From contig JAUJPF010000017.1 in the NCBI GenBank assembly GCA_030447275.1, positions 1 through 64,000 on the forward strand: a stretch of 64,000 nt of DNA, written 5' to 3'. Origin of the DNA: Solirubrobacteraceae bacterium. GTDB taxonomy: Bacteria > Actinomycetota > Thermoleophilia > Solirubrobacterales > Solirubrobacteraceae. The notes under the pieces are model-generated. The model worked only from the letters and a program-made list of their open reading frames with translations, searched no databases and was not told the DNA's origin. The position numbers were made by a program, and so were the translations under genes. Below are positions 46,058-55,635 of this stretch, piece after piece. Every line of letters begins with the position of its first letter. Within the stretch, counting starts at the first letter, position 1.

Positions 46058-47416
46058 GTGAGCACCGACACCGTGACGATGGACAAGATCGTGGCCCTCT
46101 GCAAGCGCCGCGGCTTCATCTTCCCCAGCTCCGAGATCTACGGCGGCATCGGATCGACGTACGACTACGGGCACTACGGCGTGCTCCTGAAGACGAACGT
46201 CAAGAACGAGTGGTGGCGCGCGATGCTCTCCGAGCGCGAGGACGTCGTCGCCCTCGACAGCGCGATCCTCCAGCACCCGCGCGTGTGGGAGGCCAGCGGC
46301 CACGTCGGCGGCTTCAGCGACCCGATGGTCGACTGCAAGACGTGCGGCCAGCGCTTCCGCGCCGACCACCTCGACCAGCTCACATGCCCGCAGAAGCCGT
46401 CCAAGCACCCGGGCGAGGCCGAGCAGTGCGAGCTGACCGAGGCGCGCGAGTTCAACCTCATGTTCGAGACGAACGTCGGCCCGGTGAAGGACACGGCGTC
46501 GGTCGCCTACCTGCGCCCCGAGACGGCCCAGGGCATCTTCATCAACTTCAAGAACGTCCTTCAGTTCAGCCGCAAGAAGCCCCCGTTCGGGATCGCCCAG
46601 GTCGGCAAGTCGTTCCGCAACGAGATCACGCCCGGCAACTTCGTCTTCCGCACCCGCGAGTTCGAGCAGATGGAGATGGAGTTCTTCGTCCCGCCCGCCG
46701 AGGGCGCGCAGTGGTACGAGTACTGGAAGGCCGAGCGGGGCCGCTGGTACGAGGAGCTCGGCCTGCGCCCCGACCACCTCCAGCTGCGCGAGCACGACCC
46801 CGACGAGCTGAGCCACTACTCGAGCGGCACGGCCGACGTCGAGTACCTCTTCCCGATCGGCTGGAGCGAGCTCGAGGGGATCGCCAACCGCACCGACTTC
46901 GACCTCAAGGCCCACGCCGAGCACTCGGGCGAGAAGCTCGAGTACTTCGACCAGCCGACCGGCGAGCGCTACGTCCCGCACGTGATCGAGCCGGCGGCGG
47001 GCGCCGACCGCGCGACGCTCGCGTTCCTCGTCGACGCCTACGACGAGGAGGAGGTCGAGGGCGAGCAGCGCACCGTGCTGAAGCTCCACCCGCGCCTCGC
47101 GCCGGTGAAGGTCGCCGTGCTCCCGCTCGTGCGCAAGGACGGCCAGCCCGAGCTGGCACGCGAGGTCTTCGAGGCCGTCAAGGGCCGGGTCCAGGCCGAG
47201 TACGATGAGGGCGGCTCGATCGGCAAGCGCTACCGCCGCCAGGACGAGATCGGCACGCCCTTCTGCGTGACGATCGACCACCAGTCGCTCGAGGACCGCA
47301 CGGTGACGCTGCGCGACCGCGACTCACTCGCGCAGGAGCGCGTCGCGATCGGCGCGCTGGCCGACGAGGTCGCCAAGCGCGTCGCCGCGCCGTGGCGCTC
47401 GCCGAAGCTCGGCTGA
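46058..47416 (+). CDS. glyQS: Glycyl-tRNA synthetase (single-subunit type)
   Basis: MDKIVALCKRRGFIFPSSEIYGGIGSTYDYGHYGVLLKTNVKNEWW, LRPETAQGIFINFKNVLQFSRKKPPFGIAQVGKSFRNEITPGNFVFRTREFEQMEMEFF. Confidence 0.96.
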   Translation: MSTDTVTMDKIVALCKRRGFIFPSSEIYGGIGSTYDYGHYGVLLKTNVKNEWWRAMLSEREDVVALDSAILQHPRVWEASGHVGGFSDPMVDCKTCGQRFRADHLDQLTCPQKPSKHPGEAEQCELTEAREFNLMFETNVGPVKDTASVAYLRPETAQGIFINFKNVLQFSRKKPPFGIAQVGKSFRNEITPGNFVFRTREFEQMEMEFFVPPAEGAQWYEYWKAERGRWYEELGLRPDHLQLREHDPDELSHYSSGTADVEYLFPIGWSELEGIANRTDFDLKAHAEHSGEKLEYFDQPTGERYVPHVIEPAAGADRATLAFLVDAYDEEEVEGEQRTVLKLHPRLAPVKVAVLPLVRKDGQPELAREVFEAVKGRVQAEYDEGGSIGKRYRRQDEIGTPFCVTIDHQSLEDRTVTLRDRDSLAQERVAIGALADEVAKRVAAPWRSPKLG

Positions 47417-47502
47417 TCGACCGCAAGATTCGCTGAGCGCCTGCGTTCCTCTGAAACGTAGAGGCCCCGCAAGGAGCGGAGCCCGGACGTCGGGGGGATG
47501 TC

Positions 47503-48297
47503 ATGAGGAGAAGGGCCGCAACGACGGCATTGGCAACGCTGCTGGTCGCGCTCAGCGCGAGCGGGAGCGCATCGGCGCAGACCACCTGCGAGACGCTCGC
47601 GCAGTGCACGGTCGCCGAGGTGCAGAAGACGGCCGCGGAGGCCAAGGCCACGGCGGACGCGAAGGTGGCCGAGGCACAGCGGACGGTCGCCGAGGCACCA
47701 TCGCGCATCCAGCAGGCCGTCGCGGACGCGCGCGCGACCGTGGACGCCAACGTCCGCGGGCTGATGAGCACCGCGGACGCGACCGTCCCGGTCGACACCT
47801 GGGCGTGCGTGTTCGAGGGCCGCATGAAGCGCACGTACACCACCACGCCGGCGACGTCGGGCAGCGGGCCGGCGACGTGCGTGAGGGTCGACCGCGACGG
47901 CGCGGTGGACGGCGGCGACGCGACCGGCGCGCGCATCGGGCGATTCTCGTTCACGACGCCGAGCACGCAGCTGACCTGCGACCTGTTCGGCGCGGACGAC
48001 TTCTCGCTGAGCATCAGCTTCTCCGGCGACACGGAGACTCTCAGCACCGTCTACCACGACCTCGTGTACTCGAGGGCCAACGCGGTCATCGGGACGCGCA
48101 ACACCGCCGCCGGCGCGGGCATCGGGGCCCTCCGGTTCGTGCCGGTCGAGACGGTCACGCAGCCGGGCTCCGACGAGACGACCGGGTGCGGCAACACGGA
48201 CTTCTTCGTCGAGGGCGCCTACGTCTTCGCGAAGGACCTCCCGTGGGATCTGCGGGCGCCGCTCGAGTTCGTGCGGTCGCTCGCCAACAGCGGCTGA
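47503..48297 (+). CDS. Secreted hypothetical protein with Ala-rich coiled-coil-like N-terminus
   Basis: Signal peptide MRRRAATTALATLLVALSASGSASAQ; then KTAAEAKATADAKVAEAQRTVAEAPSRIQQAVADARATVDANV and a Cys-containing domain. Confidence 0.75.
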   Translation: MRRRAATTALATLLVALSASGSASAQTTCETLAQCTVAEVQKTAAEAKATADAKVAEAQRTVAEAPSRIQQAVADARATVDANVRGLMSTADATVPVDTWACVFEGRMKRTYTTTPATSGSGPATCVRVDRDGAVDGGDATGARIGRFSFTTPSTQLTCDLFGADDFSLSISFSGDTETLSTVYHDLVYSRANAVIGTRNTAAGAGIGALRFVPVETVTQPGSDETTGCGNTDFFVEGAYVFAKDLPWDLRAPLEFVRSLANSG

Positions 48298-48363
48298 TCG
48301 CGGCCGCGGGGGGTGGCTCCGGCCACCCGCCGCACCGGCCGTCGCACGGATAGGCTCCGCGGC

Positions 48364-49644
48364 ATGGCTGCCGCGACCGTCTCGATCCCGCCCGCGACCG
48401 CGCAGATCGACTACGAGGACCTGTACGCGCGCTGGGAGAAGGGCAACTGGCGCGCGACCGAGATCGACTTCTCGCAGGACCGCATCGACTGGCACGAGCG
48501 GATGACCGCCGAGCAGCGCCGGGGCGCGCTGTGGCTCTTCAACCTCTTCTTCCACGGCGAGGACACCGTCGCCGACACGCTCAGCCCCTACGTCGACGCC
48601 GTGCCACTCGAGGAGCAGAAGTACTTCCTCACGACGCAGCAGGTCGACGAGGCGCGCCACAGCGTCTTCTTCAAGCGCTTCATGCACGAGGTCGTCGGGC
48701 TCGGCGACGGCAGCGTCGGCGGGACCCTGCGGGCGACGGCCCCGGATCTGACTTGGGGCCATCGCCAGACCTTCGGCTACCTCGAGAACATGGCGGTCCG
48801 GCTGCGCAAGTCCCCGGACGACCGCGAGCTGCTGGCCAGCGCGATCACGCTCTACCACGTGATGATCGAGGGCGGCCTCGCGCAGGCCGGACAGCACATG
48901 ATCGAGCGGATGCTCGATCAGCTCGACCTCCTCCCCGGCTTCCGCGAGGGGATCCAGCAGGTCTCGACCGACGAGCAGCGCCACATCGCGTTCGGCGTGC
49001 GCGTGCTCGCCGACCTCTACGCCGCGAACCCGCAGCCGATCCAGGACGCGATCATCGGGACGTTCCGCGAGGTGCTGCCGATGAGCACGTGCGTCGCGCA
49101 GATCCCGGGCTGGGACCTCTCGTACACGCGCTCGCTCGGCTACGACCTCGAGGACCTCTACGAGGAGGGCGCGCGCATGCAGGAGGCGCGGCTGCGCGCG
49201 ATCGGCCTGCCGCTCGACGAGGTCGAGGGCTTCCCGCTGCCGCTCGACCTCCCGCCCCGCGCGCGCGGCGAGCGCGGCATCAAGATGATGAAGGCGCAAT
49301 ACCTTGGGCCGAAGGAGGGCACGTTCGTGCCGGACGAGGAGGCGACCGAGATCCTCTTCGACCAGACCCGCCTCCACGCCCTCCCTTCGCAGGCCGATCC
49401 GGGAACCGTCATCCAGTGGGACTTCACCGACGCCGAGCCGTGGCACCTCGTGGTGGACGACGGGAGGACGCGGGTGGCGCGCGGCCGGGCGCCGAAGCCG
49501 GACGTCGTGCTGCGCTCGCGGTTCGAGGACTGGGTGGACGTGACGGCGGGGCGCGCGAACCCGGCGAAGCTGATGCTGCGCCGCAGGCTGCGGATGCGCG
49601 GCAGCCCGAAGGTCATGCTTCGCCTGCCCAAGCTGCTCGGCTGA
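48364..49644 (+). CDS. R2-like di-metal ferritin-fold protein fused to a C-terminal SCP2-like domain
   Basis: LFFHGEDTVADTL, VDEARHSVFFKRF, MIEGGLAQAG, DEQRHIAFGVRVL (R2-type metal ligands); C-terminal AEPWHLVVDDGRTRVARGRAPKPDVVLRSRFEDWVDVTAGRANPAKLMLRRRLRMRGSPKVMLRLPKLL (SCP2-like). Confidence 0.82.
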   Translation: MAAATVSIPPATAQIDYEDLYARWEKGNWRATEIDFSQDRIDWHERMTAEQRRGALWLFNLFFHGEDTVADTLSPYVDAVPLEEQKYFLTTQQVDEARHSVFFKRFMHEVVGLGDGSVGGTLRATAPDLTWGHRQTFGYLENMAVRLRKSPDDRELLASAITLYHVMIEGGLAQAGQHMIERMLDQLDLLPGFREGIQQVSTDEQRHIAFGVRVLADLYAANPQPIQDAIIGTFREVLPMSTCVAQIPGWDLSYTRSLGYDLEDLYEEGARMQEARLRAIGLPLDEVEGFPLPLDLPPRARGERGIKMMKAQYLGPKEGTFVPDEEATEILFDQTRLHALPSQADPGTVIQWDFTDAEPWHLVVDDGRTRVARGRAPKPDVVLRSRFEDWVDVTAGRANPAKLMLRRRLRMRGSPKVMLRLPKLLG

Positions 49645-49673
49645 TCCGCCGGCTCGCGCCGATCCTCGCGCTC

Positions 49674-51224
49674 GTCGCCGCGTACGCGGTGATGGTCCAG
49701 GCGTCGGGGGTCAACCAGTCGGCGCACTACGCGCTCATCCGCGCGCTCGACTCCGGCACGGCGGAGATCGACCGCTGGCACGTCGAGACGGCGGACAAGT
49801 CGTTCTACGACGGCCACTACTACTCGGTCAAGGCGCCCGGGCTCGCGTTCGCCACGCTGCCCTGGTACGCGGCGACCGACGCGGTCGGGCTCGTCGGGCG
49901 CGCGCGGGAGGCCGGCACGCGCGTGGCCAAGGACGAGTCGCGGGAGAACCTCTCGCCGAGAGCCGTCGCGCTGCGCGACCAGCGGTCGGTGACGTGGCTC
50001 ATCGGGCTGTGGGCGGTCGTGCTGCCCGCGCTCGCGCTCCTGCTCTTCGTCCGCTCGATCGCCGAGCGGTTCGCGCCCGGGTACGGGACGCTCGCCGCCG
50101 TCCTGCTCGGCACGGGCACGATCGTCCTGCCGTACTCGACGATGCTCTACGCGCACGTGCCGGCGGCGGCGCTGGTCACGGGCGCGTTCTGGCTGCTGTT
50201 GCGCGAGCGACACGCCGCCGCCGGGCTGCTGGGCGGGCTCGCGGCGCTCGTCGACTACCCGGTCGGCCTCGTCGCGCTCGTACTCGGCGTCTACGCGGCC
50301 CGGCGGTCGCTGCGACACGGCGCGGTCTACCTCGGTGGCCTCGTCGCCGGGCTGCTCCCGCTCGCCGCCTACAACCTCTGGGCGTTCGGCTCGGTGACCC
50401 ACATGTCGTACGACGACGCGGTGGCGGTCGAGGGGCGCACCGGCCACGACGTCCTCGGGCTCAACGACGAGGGGCTCTTCGGCATCACCTTCCCCGAGCC
50501 GGGCGCGGCGCTCGACCTGCTGTTCGCGCCGAAGGGGCTGCTCACGCTGACGCCGGTCGTCGCCGTCGCAGTGTGGGGGCTGTGGCGGATCCGCAGCGGC
50601 GTGCTGCTCGCGATCGTCGCCGCCGTCTTCCTCTACAACGCGGGCTACTACCTGCCGTTCGGCGGCGGTGTCCCCGGGCCGCGCTTCCTGCTGGCGATGC
50701 TGCCCTTCGCGGCGATCGGCCTGGCCGTCGCGCTGCGCGAGCGGCCCGGCCCGGCGCTCGCGCTCGGCGGCGCGTCGATCGCGGGAATGCTCGTCGCCAC
50801 GCTGACCGAGCCGCAGACGCCGGCGCAGGACGTCGGGCGCTGGGTCGACCTCATGCGCGACGGCGACCTCCAGTACACGCTCGCCGGCGCGCCCGGGAGC
50901 GGGCCCGGCTGGCTGGGGGCGGTGGGTGTCCGCGCGCTCGGCGCGCTCGCTATGGTGCTCGCGGTGCGCAGCGCGCCGGCGCCCGGCGGGCGCGCGGCGC
51001 TCGCGCCGGCGCTGCTCGCGCTCGCGGTGTGGGCGGTCGCCGCCGCCGTGCTGCCCGAGGTCGTCGACGACCGGCCGGCGAAGGCGCTCGTCCTCGTCGC
51101 GCTCGGGGTGGCCGGCGGGGTTGCGGCGACGGTGTGGTCGGGTAGGTCGCGCCCATGCTCCGACAGGGACCGATCCCCCGTGCCGTCCACGGCATCCTCG
51201 ACTACGGCTACGCCGCGCTCCTGA
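49674..51224 (+). CDS. Polytopic membrane protein, GT39-like/DUF family
   Basis: VQASGVNQSAHYALIRALDSGTAEIDRWHVETADKSFYDGHYYSVKAPGLAFATLPWYA followed by about 10 hydrophobic segments. Start position uncertain. Confidence 0.7.
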   Translation, partial: VAAYAVMVQASGVNQSAHYALIRALDSGTAEIDRWHVETADKSFYDGHYYSVKAPGLAFATLPWYAATDAVGLVGRAREAGTRVAKDESRENLSPRAVALRDQRSVTWLIGLWAVVLPALALLLFVRSIAERFAPGYGTLAAVLLGTGTIVLPYSTMLYAHVPAAALVTGAFWLLLRERHAAAGLLGGLAALVDYPVGLVALVLGVYAARRSLRHGAVYLGGLVAGLLPLAAYNLWAFGSVTHMSYDDAVAVEGRTGHDVLGLNDEGLFGITFPEPGAALDLLFAPKGLLTLTPVVAVAVWGLWRIRSGVLLAIVAAVFLYNAGYYLPFGGGVPGPRFLLAMLPFAAIGLAVALRERPGPALALGGASIAGMLVATLTEPQTPAQDVGRWVDLMRDGDLQYTLAGAPGSGPGWLGAVGVRALGALAMVLAVRSAPAPGGRAALAPALLALAVWAVAAAVLPEVVDDRPAKALVLVALGVAGGVAATVWSGRSRPCSDRDRSPVPSTASSTTATPRS

Positions 51225-51541
51225 TCGTCGCGCCGTTCCTGTTCGGCTTCAGCGACGAGGGCGCTGCGACCGCGGTGTCGATCATCGCCGGCATCGTCGT
51301 CCTCCTCGCCGCCGCGACCACGAAGTGCTTCCCGACCAGCGTCATCAAGTCGCTGCCCGTCGGCGGGCACCTGACGCTGGACTTCGCGCTCGTCGGCGTG
51401 CTCATCGCCTCGCCGTTCCTGTTCGGCTTCAGCGACGAGACGACCCCGACCGCGTTCTTCATCACGGCGGCCGTCGTGGCGCTGCTCGTCACGCTCGCGA
51501 CCCGCTGGCTGCCGGAGAAGGACGCGGCGCGGACGGCGTAG
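51155..51541 (+). CDS. SPW-repeat-like small membrane protein with two internal repeats
   Basis: APFLFGFSDEGAATAVSIIAGIVVLL ... SPFLFGFSDETTPTAFFITAAVVALL. Confidence 0.75.
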   Translation: MLRQGPIPRAVHGILDYGYAALLIVAPFLFGFSDEGAATAVSIIAGIVVLLAAATTKCFPTSVIKSLPVGGHLTLDFALVGVLIASPFLFGFSDETTPTAFFITAAVVALLVTLATRWLPEKDAARTA

Positions 51542-53684
51542 CGAGCTGCTCGATCGACGCCTCGGGCAGCAGGCGCTCGAGCGGTCGCGGCAGCCACCAG
51601 TTCCACCTGCCGAGCAGCTCCATCGCGGCGGGCACGAGCACGAGCCGGACGAGCGTCGCGTCGACGGCGATCGCCACCGCGCACCCGAGGCCGATCTGCT
51701 GGATCGACGGCAGGCCGGTCCCGACGAAGACGAGGAAGACGGCGACCATGATGATCGCCGCGCTGGTGATCGTGCGCGCGCTCGTCGCGAGCCCCTCGGC
51801 CACCGCTCGGCGGTTGTCTCCGGTGGCGATCCAGCGCTCGCGGATGCGGGTGAGCAGGAAGACCTCGTAGTCCATCGAGAGACCGAAGACGATCGCGAGG
51901 ACGAGCGGCGGGATCATGGTGTCGACGTCGCCGAAGACGAGCGCGAGCACGCCGTACGCGGCGCCGACGCTGAGGATGTTCATCAGGACGGCCTTCACGG
52001 GCAGGAGCACGCTGCGCAGGAGGACCAGCAGCACGAGGTAGGAGAGGCCGAGGGCGAAGAGCGCGATCTTCCACATCGAGCCCGACACGATCGCGTCGAA
52101 GTCGAAGATCGCGGCTGGGGTGCCGCCGACGACGACGTCGGCGCCTTCGGCGCGGACGTCGCGCAGACGCTCCACCGCCGCGAGCGCGCGCGGGCTCTCG
52201 CCGTCGCTGTCGAGCCGGGCGAAGAGCAGCGCGGCGCCGCCGTCCTCGGCCGGAATGGGCTCGGCCACCGCGCGCACCGCCGGGTCGCGCCGGACGTCCG
52301 CGCGCAGTTCGGCCAGCGCGTCGCGGTTGTCGCGCAGCGTCCCGCGCTGGAAGTCGGCGACGATCTTCAGCGGCGTGCCGTCGCCGCGGCCGCCGACGCT
52401 CGCCGCGGCCTCGAAGCCGACGCGCGTCTCGTGACGCTCGTCGAACTGGCGCAGCGCGCCGCTCTCGGTGCCGAGGTTCACTGCGGGCGCGGCGAGCGCG
52501 ACCAGGACCGCGCTCGCGCCGACCACGGCGACGACCGGGCGCCGCATGACCGCGCCCGTCCAGCGGCCCCAGAACGTGCTCTCCGGCGGCCGGTTCGCGC
52601 GCCCGCGCCGGCGGGAGAGCAGCGCGCCGACGAGGCCGCCCGGCGCCCAGGCGCGCCGGCCGAGCAGCGAGATGAGCACCGGCAGCAGCGTCGCGGTCGC
52701 AAGCATGGCGACCGACGCGACGAGGATCGCGCCGATGGCCATCGAGCGGAGGGTCGTCGTGTTGACGAGGAAGAGCCCCGCGAGGCTGGCGATGACGGTC
52801 AACCCGCTGAAGATCACCGCCAGTCCGGAGGTCGCCATCGCGACGCCGCGCGCCTCCTCCGGCGGACGCCCGGAGCGGACCTCCTCCCGGTACCGGGCCA
52901 GCACGAACAGCGAGTAGTCGACCGCGACGCCGATGCCGACCATCGACGCCATGTTCGTGACGAAGACCGACATCTCGGTCACCGTGGTGAGGAGGTAGAT
53001 GAGCGCGCCGGTGACGATGACCGAGCCGGCGCCGAGCGCGAGCGGGAGCAGCGCCGCGGCGAGCGAGCCGAACACGCCGAGGAGCACGACGGCGACGATC
53101 GGGAAGCCGCGGAGCTCGGCGGCCTGCACGTCCTCCTTCGCCACCTCCTGCAGCCCGGACCACAGCGCGCCCTGCCCGACGAGGTGCGGCGTGACGCCGC
53201 CGGCCGGCTCGCCGACACGTAGCTCCTTGCGCAAGTCGCGCGCCACGTCGGTCGCGCCGTACTCGTTCACGGCGGCGTCGAGGGGGACGACGAGCGGGCG
53301 GTCGGGTCGTGCGGCCGCCGCGGCCCCGCGCTCGGCCTGCTCGCTCAGCGCGACGTCGTCGACGCGCTCGGTCGCTCGGTCGAGGCGGTGGAGCGCGGCG
53401 CGGAGGTCCTGCCGCGTCGCGTCGCGCTCCGGGCGCAGGACGGCCGCGAGCGTCGTGCGGCTCTGCTCCGGGAAGTCCTGCGGCAGCCGGTCCTCGACCA
53501 GCTTCGACTGCGAGCCCGGCACGCCGAAGCCGCCGCCGGTGAGGTTGTCGGACTGCTTCGCGGCGAGGGGGACGGCGGCGACCAGCGCGGCGACCCACAG
53601 CCCCAGCACCACCAGGCGGTGCCGGCGCAGGAGCGCGTCGAGCTTGAGCATGAACCGCTGCATTGGCTGGCCAGCCAGTCTCAT
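51489..53684 (-). CDS. MMPL/RND-family transporter
   Basis: VTEMSVFVTNMASMVGIGVAVDYSLFVLARYREE, FGDVDTMIPPLVLAIVFGLSMDYEVFLLTRIRERW, GCAVAIAVDATLVRLVLVPAAMELLGRWNWWLP. Confidence 0.93.
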   Translation of the reverse strand: MRLAGQPMQRFMLKLDALLRRHRLVVLGLWVAALVAAVPLAAKQSDNLTGGGFGVPGSQSKLVEDRLPQDFPEQSRTTLAAVLRPERDATRQDLRAALHRLDRATERVDDVALSEQAERGAAAAARPDRPLVVPLDAAVNEYGATDVARDLRKELRVGEPAGGVTPHLVGQGALWSGLQEVAKEDVQAAELRGFPIVAVVLLGVFGSLAAALLPLALGAGSVIVTGALIYLLTTVTEMSVFVTNMASMVGIGVAVDYSLFVLARYREEVRSGRPPEEARGVAMATSGLAVIFSGLTVIASLAGLFLVNTTTLRSMAIGAILVASVAMLATATLLPVLISLLGRRAWAPGGLVGALLSRRRGRANRPPESTFWGRWTGAVMRRPVVAVVGASAVLVALAAPAVNLGTESGALRQFDERHETRVGFEAAASVGGRGDGTPLKIVADFQRGTLRDNRDALAELRADVRRDPAVRAVAEPIPAEDGGAALLFARLDSDGESPRALAAVERLRDVRAEGADVVVGGTPAAIFDFDAIVSGSMWKIALFALGLSYLVLLVLLRSVLLPVKAVLMNILSVGAAYGVLALVFGDVDTMIPPLVLAIVFGLSMDYEVFLLTRIRERWIATGDNRRAVAEGLATSARTITSAAIIMVAVFLVFVGTGLPSIQQIGLGCAVAIAVDATLVRLVLVPAAMELLGRWNWWLPRPLERLLPEASIEQLATPSAPRPSPAASGSRA

Positions 53685-53737
53685 GCCCGCGGAGGCCCGC
53701 GCGGTGTGTGAAGTGGCGCACGCGCCTAGGGCGAGGT

Positions 53738-54355
53738 CTAGCGCGCGTCGAGCAGCTCGCGCGACGCGACGAAGCTCGCCCGCAGCGTGCTCCCCCAGTC
53801 GCGGTCGGGGTCGGCGACCATCCGCAGCGCCATCCCGTCGGCCATCGCGAAGAGCACGTCGGCGACCTCCTCGGCCTCGGCGCCGAGTCGGACGACGCCC
53901 GCGGCCTCCTTGGCCCGCAGCACGTCGGCGAGCTGCTGGCGGGTGCGGCGCAGGAGCTCGGAGAACTCGGCCGCGACCTCCTCGTGGCGGCGCGACAGCG
54001 CGAACAGCTCGAAGATCAGCGTGATCAGGTCCGGCTCGGCCTCGATCAGGTGCTCGAGGTTCGCGACCATGGTCTGGAGGACGTCGTCGGGCGTCGAGGC
54101 GTCGGCGAGCGACGCGTCGAGCATCGTCATGCGGACGTCGCAGTCGTGGCGCACGACCTCGGCGAGCAGCCGCTCCTTGGTCCCGAAGTAGTAGTGCAGG
54201 AGGCCGCGCGAGACGCCGGCCTCGCGCGCGACGTGGTCGAAGGTGGAGCCCGCGACGCCGCGGCGCGCGACCGAGCTGCGCATCGCCTCGACGATCCGCT
54301 GCGCCTTCTCGCCGGGGAGACGTCGCTCGCTGCCGGTGGTCGCCGCCGCCTCCAT
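53738..54355 (-). CDS. TetR-family transcriptional regulator
   Basis: KAQRIVEAMRSSVARRGVAGSTFDHVAREAGVSRGLLHYYFGTKERLLAEVVRHD; adjacent to the MMPL transporter. Confidence 0.92.
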   Translation of the reverse strand: MEAAATTGSERRLPGEKAQRIVEAMRSSVARRGVAGSTFDHVAREAGVSRGLLHYYFGTKERLLAEVVRHDCDVRMTMLDASLADASTPDDVLQTMVANLEHLIEAEPDLITLIFELFALSRRHEEVAAEFSELLRRTRQQLADVLRAKEAAGVVRLGAEAEEVADVLFAMADGMALRMVADPDRDWGSTLRASFVASRELLDAR

Positions 54356-54428
54356 TGGCGGGGAAGCCTAGCTCTGGAACGCCCGACCGCGAAAAGGCTC
54401 GTTCATCGGCCCGCCCCTGAACGACGAA

Positions 54429-54448
54429 GGGCGCCCCTCGAGGCGCCC
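54429..54448. terminator. Candidate hairpin terminator downstream of the minus-strand gene at 54476
   Basis: gggcgcc-cctcga-ggcgccc, perfect 7-bp stem; no clear U-tract. Confidence 0.45.
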
Positions 54449-54475
54449 TCCACGTTCCAGCGGTCCGGCAGCGGA

Positions 54476-54934
54476 TCAGGCGGCGCCCGCCGTCTCCGGT
54501 GCCGGGGTCGACGGGGTGGTCGTCGACGTGTAGTCGAACTCCTCCTCCGCGCCGAACAGCATGTCGAGCACCTTGTTGCGCAGATCCTCGCTCGCGGCGA
54601 TCGCCACCGCCCCGCCGACGACGGTCAGCAGGATGAGACGGCCGAGGCCGCCCTTGCGCCTCTTCTTCTTGGGACCCTCGCGCAGCGCTTCGCTGGCGTC
54701 GCGCAGCGAGTCCGCCGCGCTCTTGAGGTCCTTGTGAAGCTTCTTGTCGTCGAGCAGCGCCTTCGTCGGGCCCTTGCCGTTGCTCAGGCGATCGAAGGCG
54801 TCGCGCCCGGACTCGAAGGCGACGCGCAGGTTGTCGCGCAGCTCGTCGTCCTGGATGAGGCGCTGGACGTACGGCGACGCCGTCGCCGCGGCTCCCGCTG
54901 CGCCCGCCTTCGCGGCCTTGGTCTTCTTCGCCAT
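54476..54934 (-). CDS. Hypothetical protein with TM segment and Thr/Pro-rich tail
   Basis: MAKKTKAAKAGAAGAAATASPYVQRLIQDDELRDNLRVAFESGRDAFDRL...GLGRLILLTVVGGAVAIAAS. Confidence 0.75.
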   Translation of the reverse strand: MAKKTKAAKAGAAGAAATASPYVQRLIQDDELRDNLRVAFESGRDAFDRLSNGKGPTKALLDDKKLHKDLKSAADSLRDASEALREGPKKKRRKGGLGRLILLTVVGGAVAIAASEDLRNKVLDMLFGAEEEFDYTSTTTPSTPAPETAGAA

Positions 54935-54989
54935 TCCTTCTTCCCTCGATCGCTGGCGTGCGTGTCGCTGCGGATGCTACCCACCCAGG

Positions 54990-55292
54990 TCAGTCCTTGG
55001 ACGGACCCGGGCCGATCGGCGACGGCGAGTAGAAGAAGAACCACACCTCGAACGCGACCACGACGAGCGCGACCAGGATCACGAGCATGCGCTCCAGCGC
55101 GGTCACCTCGTGCTTCTCGCGCTCGTAGTTGACGCGCTCGGCGCGCATCGAGCGCAGCCACGGAACGTGGCGCCGGACGGTCTGCGGCTTGCCGGTGATC
55201 GCGTCGTACGTGTTGGACGCCCAGCCCAGCACCCAGATCAGCGCGAGGCACGCGGCGACGAGGACGACGGTGACGAGGAAGACGGCGCTCAT
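54990..55292 (-). CDS. Small two-TM membrane protein
   Basis: MSAVFLVTVVLVAACLALIWVLGWASNTYDAITGKPQTVRRHVPWL...ALERMLVILVALVVVAFEVWFFFYSPSPIG. Confidence 0.75.
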   Translation of the reverse strand: MSAVFLVTVVLVAACLALIWVLGWASNTYDAITGKPQTVRRHVPWLRSMRAERVNYEREKHEVTALERMLVILVALVVVAFEVWFFFYSPSPIGPGPSKD

Positions 55293-55294
55293 CG

Positions 55295-55388
55295 TCACTG
55301 CGTCGAGCGCTCGACGACGCGGGAGCCCACCCAGACGGCGAGCAGCGGCGCGCCCGTCCAGATGTTGAGGGCCGCGATGCTCGAGGCC
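55295..55388 (-). pseudogene. C-terminal remnant of a membrane protein
   Basis: Minus strand ...AALNIWTGAPLLAVWVGSRVVERSTQ*; no N-terminal part or start found to the right. Confidence 0.5.
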
Positions 55389-55635
55389 GGACGCGACGAG
55401 AAGATGCGCGCGCTCGCCGTCGAGGTCTGGCGCGGCAACCGCGAGCTGCTCGGCAAGATCGTCGCGAAGCGCTACGCCGACCAGGGCCGCGAGCCGCCGC
55501 TGGCCCCGCTCACGCTCGCGAGCGCGCTGATCGCCATGGACATCGGGCTGGCGATCCAGCACCACGTCGACCCCGAGGTGGTCCCGCTCGACCCTCTACC
55601 CCGAGGTGTTCGGGGACGTGTTCGACGCCCTCTAG
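55378..55635 (+). pseudogene. C-terminal remnant of a TetR-family regulator (no HTH), frameshifted near 55590
   Basis: GRDEKMRALAVEVWRGNRELLGKIVAKRYADQGREPPLAPLTLASALIAMDIGLAIQHHVDPEVVPLD(fs)LYPEVFGDVFDAL*, which looks like a TetR C-terminal ligand domain. Confidence 0.65.

Noticed and set aside
47448-47464. cctct-gaaacgt-agagg stem after glyQS as a terminator
   Set aside because: Only a 5-bp stem with no U-tract; too weak to list as a feature.
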